Source: Acinetobacter courvalinii (GTDB taxonomy: Bacteria > Pseudomonadota > Gammaproteobacteria > Pseudomonadales > Moraxellaceae). Taken from it: 64,000 nt of DNA. Each line of letters begins with the position of its first letter. Positions within the stretch are counted from its first letter, which is position 1. Positions 63,392 to 64,000 of the stretch are shown here, piece after piece. Where the stretch lies: contig NZ_BMDA01000001.1 in NCBI RefSeq assembly GCF_014635545.1, positions 124,001 to 188,000 on the forward strand. Direction: 5' to 3'. Below the pieces are notes generated by a model, which saw nothing but the letters and a program-made list of their open reading frames with translations, was not told where the DNA came from and made no database searches. Made by a program: the position numbers and the translations under genes.

Positions 63392-64000
63392 ATGTTTGAT
63401 TACGTCAATGAATTGTGGCAGATTTTCTTAAATCGACCAGACCATCTGGCAGTGTTAAGTATCATTCCCGTGACCGCCTTTGTAACTTGGGCGCACGTGT
63501 GGATGGCACTGAAAATGGTATTTTACCCAATTAATTTCTGGGGATTCCATTTAGGCCCGTTACCTGTCGGTTGGCAAGGGATTGTGCCGCGTAAAGCTGG
63601 ACGTATTTCAGGCATCATTACCGATAATACCTTATCTAAATTGGGATCACTGCGCGAGTTTTTGGAAGCCATGGACCCTGAAGATATGGCCATGATTATT
63701 GGTGAACAGGTTGGTTTTGAGCTTGAACACCTGATTGATGAGGTGATGATTGATCGTAATGCGGTGCTCTGGGAAAATCTGCCTTATTCGATTAAACGCC
63801 GTATCTATGCACAAGCCCATAAACAATTGCCCAATACGCTTAGAGAACTTGTGACTGAGCTGACCATGAACGTCGAGTCACTGGTGGATATGCGTGAAAT
63901 GGTGGTGAGCCAGATGGAAGGTGACCGCCGTTTAATGGTGCGTATGTTCCTGAAAGTAGGTCAGAAAGAGATCAACTTTATTTGGCATATCAGTGCCTTG
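63392..64000 (+). CDS. DUF445 family membrane protein (partial, N-terminal part)
   Basis: First 203 codons of a larger gene running off the right edge. Starts at MFDYVNELWQIFLNRPDHLA; an ATG 4 bp upstream meets a stop within three codons. A hydrophobic segment (VLSIIPVTAFVTWAHVWMALKMVFYP) is followed by the DUF445 pattern GWQGIVPRKAGRISGIITDN. The charged, helical middle (DPEDMAMIIGEQVGFELEHLIDEVM) is typical. Function of the family is unknown. Confidence 0.82.
   Translation, partial: MFDYVNELWQIFLNRPDHLAVLSIIPVTAFVTWAHVWMALKMVFYPINFWGFHLGPLPVGWQGIVPRKAGRISGIITDNTLSKLGSLREFLEAMDPEDMAMIIGEQVGFELEHLIDEVMIDRNAVLWENLPYSIKRRIYAQAHKQLPNTLRELVTELTMNVESLVDMREMVVSQMEGDRRLMVRMFLKVGQKEINFIWHISAL

Noticed and set aside
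1-64000. Searched for tRNA, rRNA, CRISPR arrays, intact insertion sequences, prophage genes and att sites
   Set aside because: No cloverleaf, repeat-spacer array, intact transposase, integrase or duplicated attachment sequence was recognised.

Overview
The window is chromosomal DNA from a gammaproteobacterium, almost certainly Acinetobacter. The pointers are moderate-to-low GC, AT-rich intergenic regions, and genes typical of that genus. These include an adjacent dat-ddc pair for 1,3-diaminopropane, two NADP isocitrate dehydrogenases of different families side by side, a small BapA-prefix adhesin-like protein, DUF3144 and DUF962 proteins, a Pst operon with long PstC and PstA, and a TetR/oxidoreductase/desaturase locus like DesT-DesC-DesB. 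I see no phage, plasmid, intact insertion sequence, CRISPR array, rRNA or tRNA. It reads as core or soft-core chromosome.

1-9.4 kb: a photolyase cut by the left edge, slyD, type II NADH dehydrogenase, a D,D-carboxypeptidase, an M61 peptidase, a secreted 5-hydroxyisourate hydrolase, a small outer-membrane barrel, and a copper-type two-component system with a cop-box-like palindrome in front of it. 9.7-14.3 kb: monomeric isocitrate dehydrogenase, RluE on the opposite strand, and dimeric isocitrate dehydrogenase that keeps Ser113. 14.5-30 kb: mixed housekeeping genes (Qnr-like pentapeptide protein, DJ-1/PfpI protein, PhzF protein, double-domain M16 peptidase, CYTH-CHAD protein, thiE, hemL, an HbpS/GlcG-like protein, an RluA-type synthase, rapA).

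30-40 kb: dps, an AI-2E-family permease, the TetR/ferredoxin reductase/desaturase locus with two palindromes in its promoter, a second TetR gene divergent from a hotdog thioesterase with tandem palindromes between them, a GFA-like zinc protein, a FecA-like TonB receptor with a Fur-box-like site, and a SIMPL-domain periplasmic protein. 40-49 kb: dat-ddc, then a group made of an aldehyde dehydrogenase, an Lrp-type regulator, an indolepyruvate/phenylpyruvate-type decarboxylase and an amino acid permease. That group looks like an Ehrlich-type route (amino acid to 2-oxo acid to aldehyde to carboxylic acid). Related 17-bp inverted repeats precede the aldehyde dehydrogenase gene and the regulator gene.

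49-55 kb: a Pho box of three 11-bp repeats followed by pstS-pstC-pstA-pstB (no phoU here), then a SohB-like S49 peptidase. 55-64 kb: the small Bap-like protein with four Ig-like repeats of exactly 85 codons, a DUF2238 membrane protein, small secreted proteins and a lipoprotein, mrdA-rsmD with overlapping stop and start, an orphan envelope protein, and a DUF445 gene cut by the right edge.

Most transcription units end in clear intrinsic terminators, many of them bidirectional between convergent genes. I do not see a convincing new multi-gene system. The best leads are the Lrp-linked inverted repeats, the two TetR loci with visible operators, and the mini-Bap protein.
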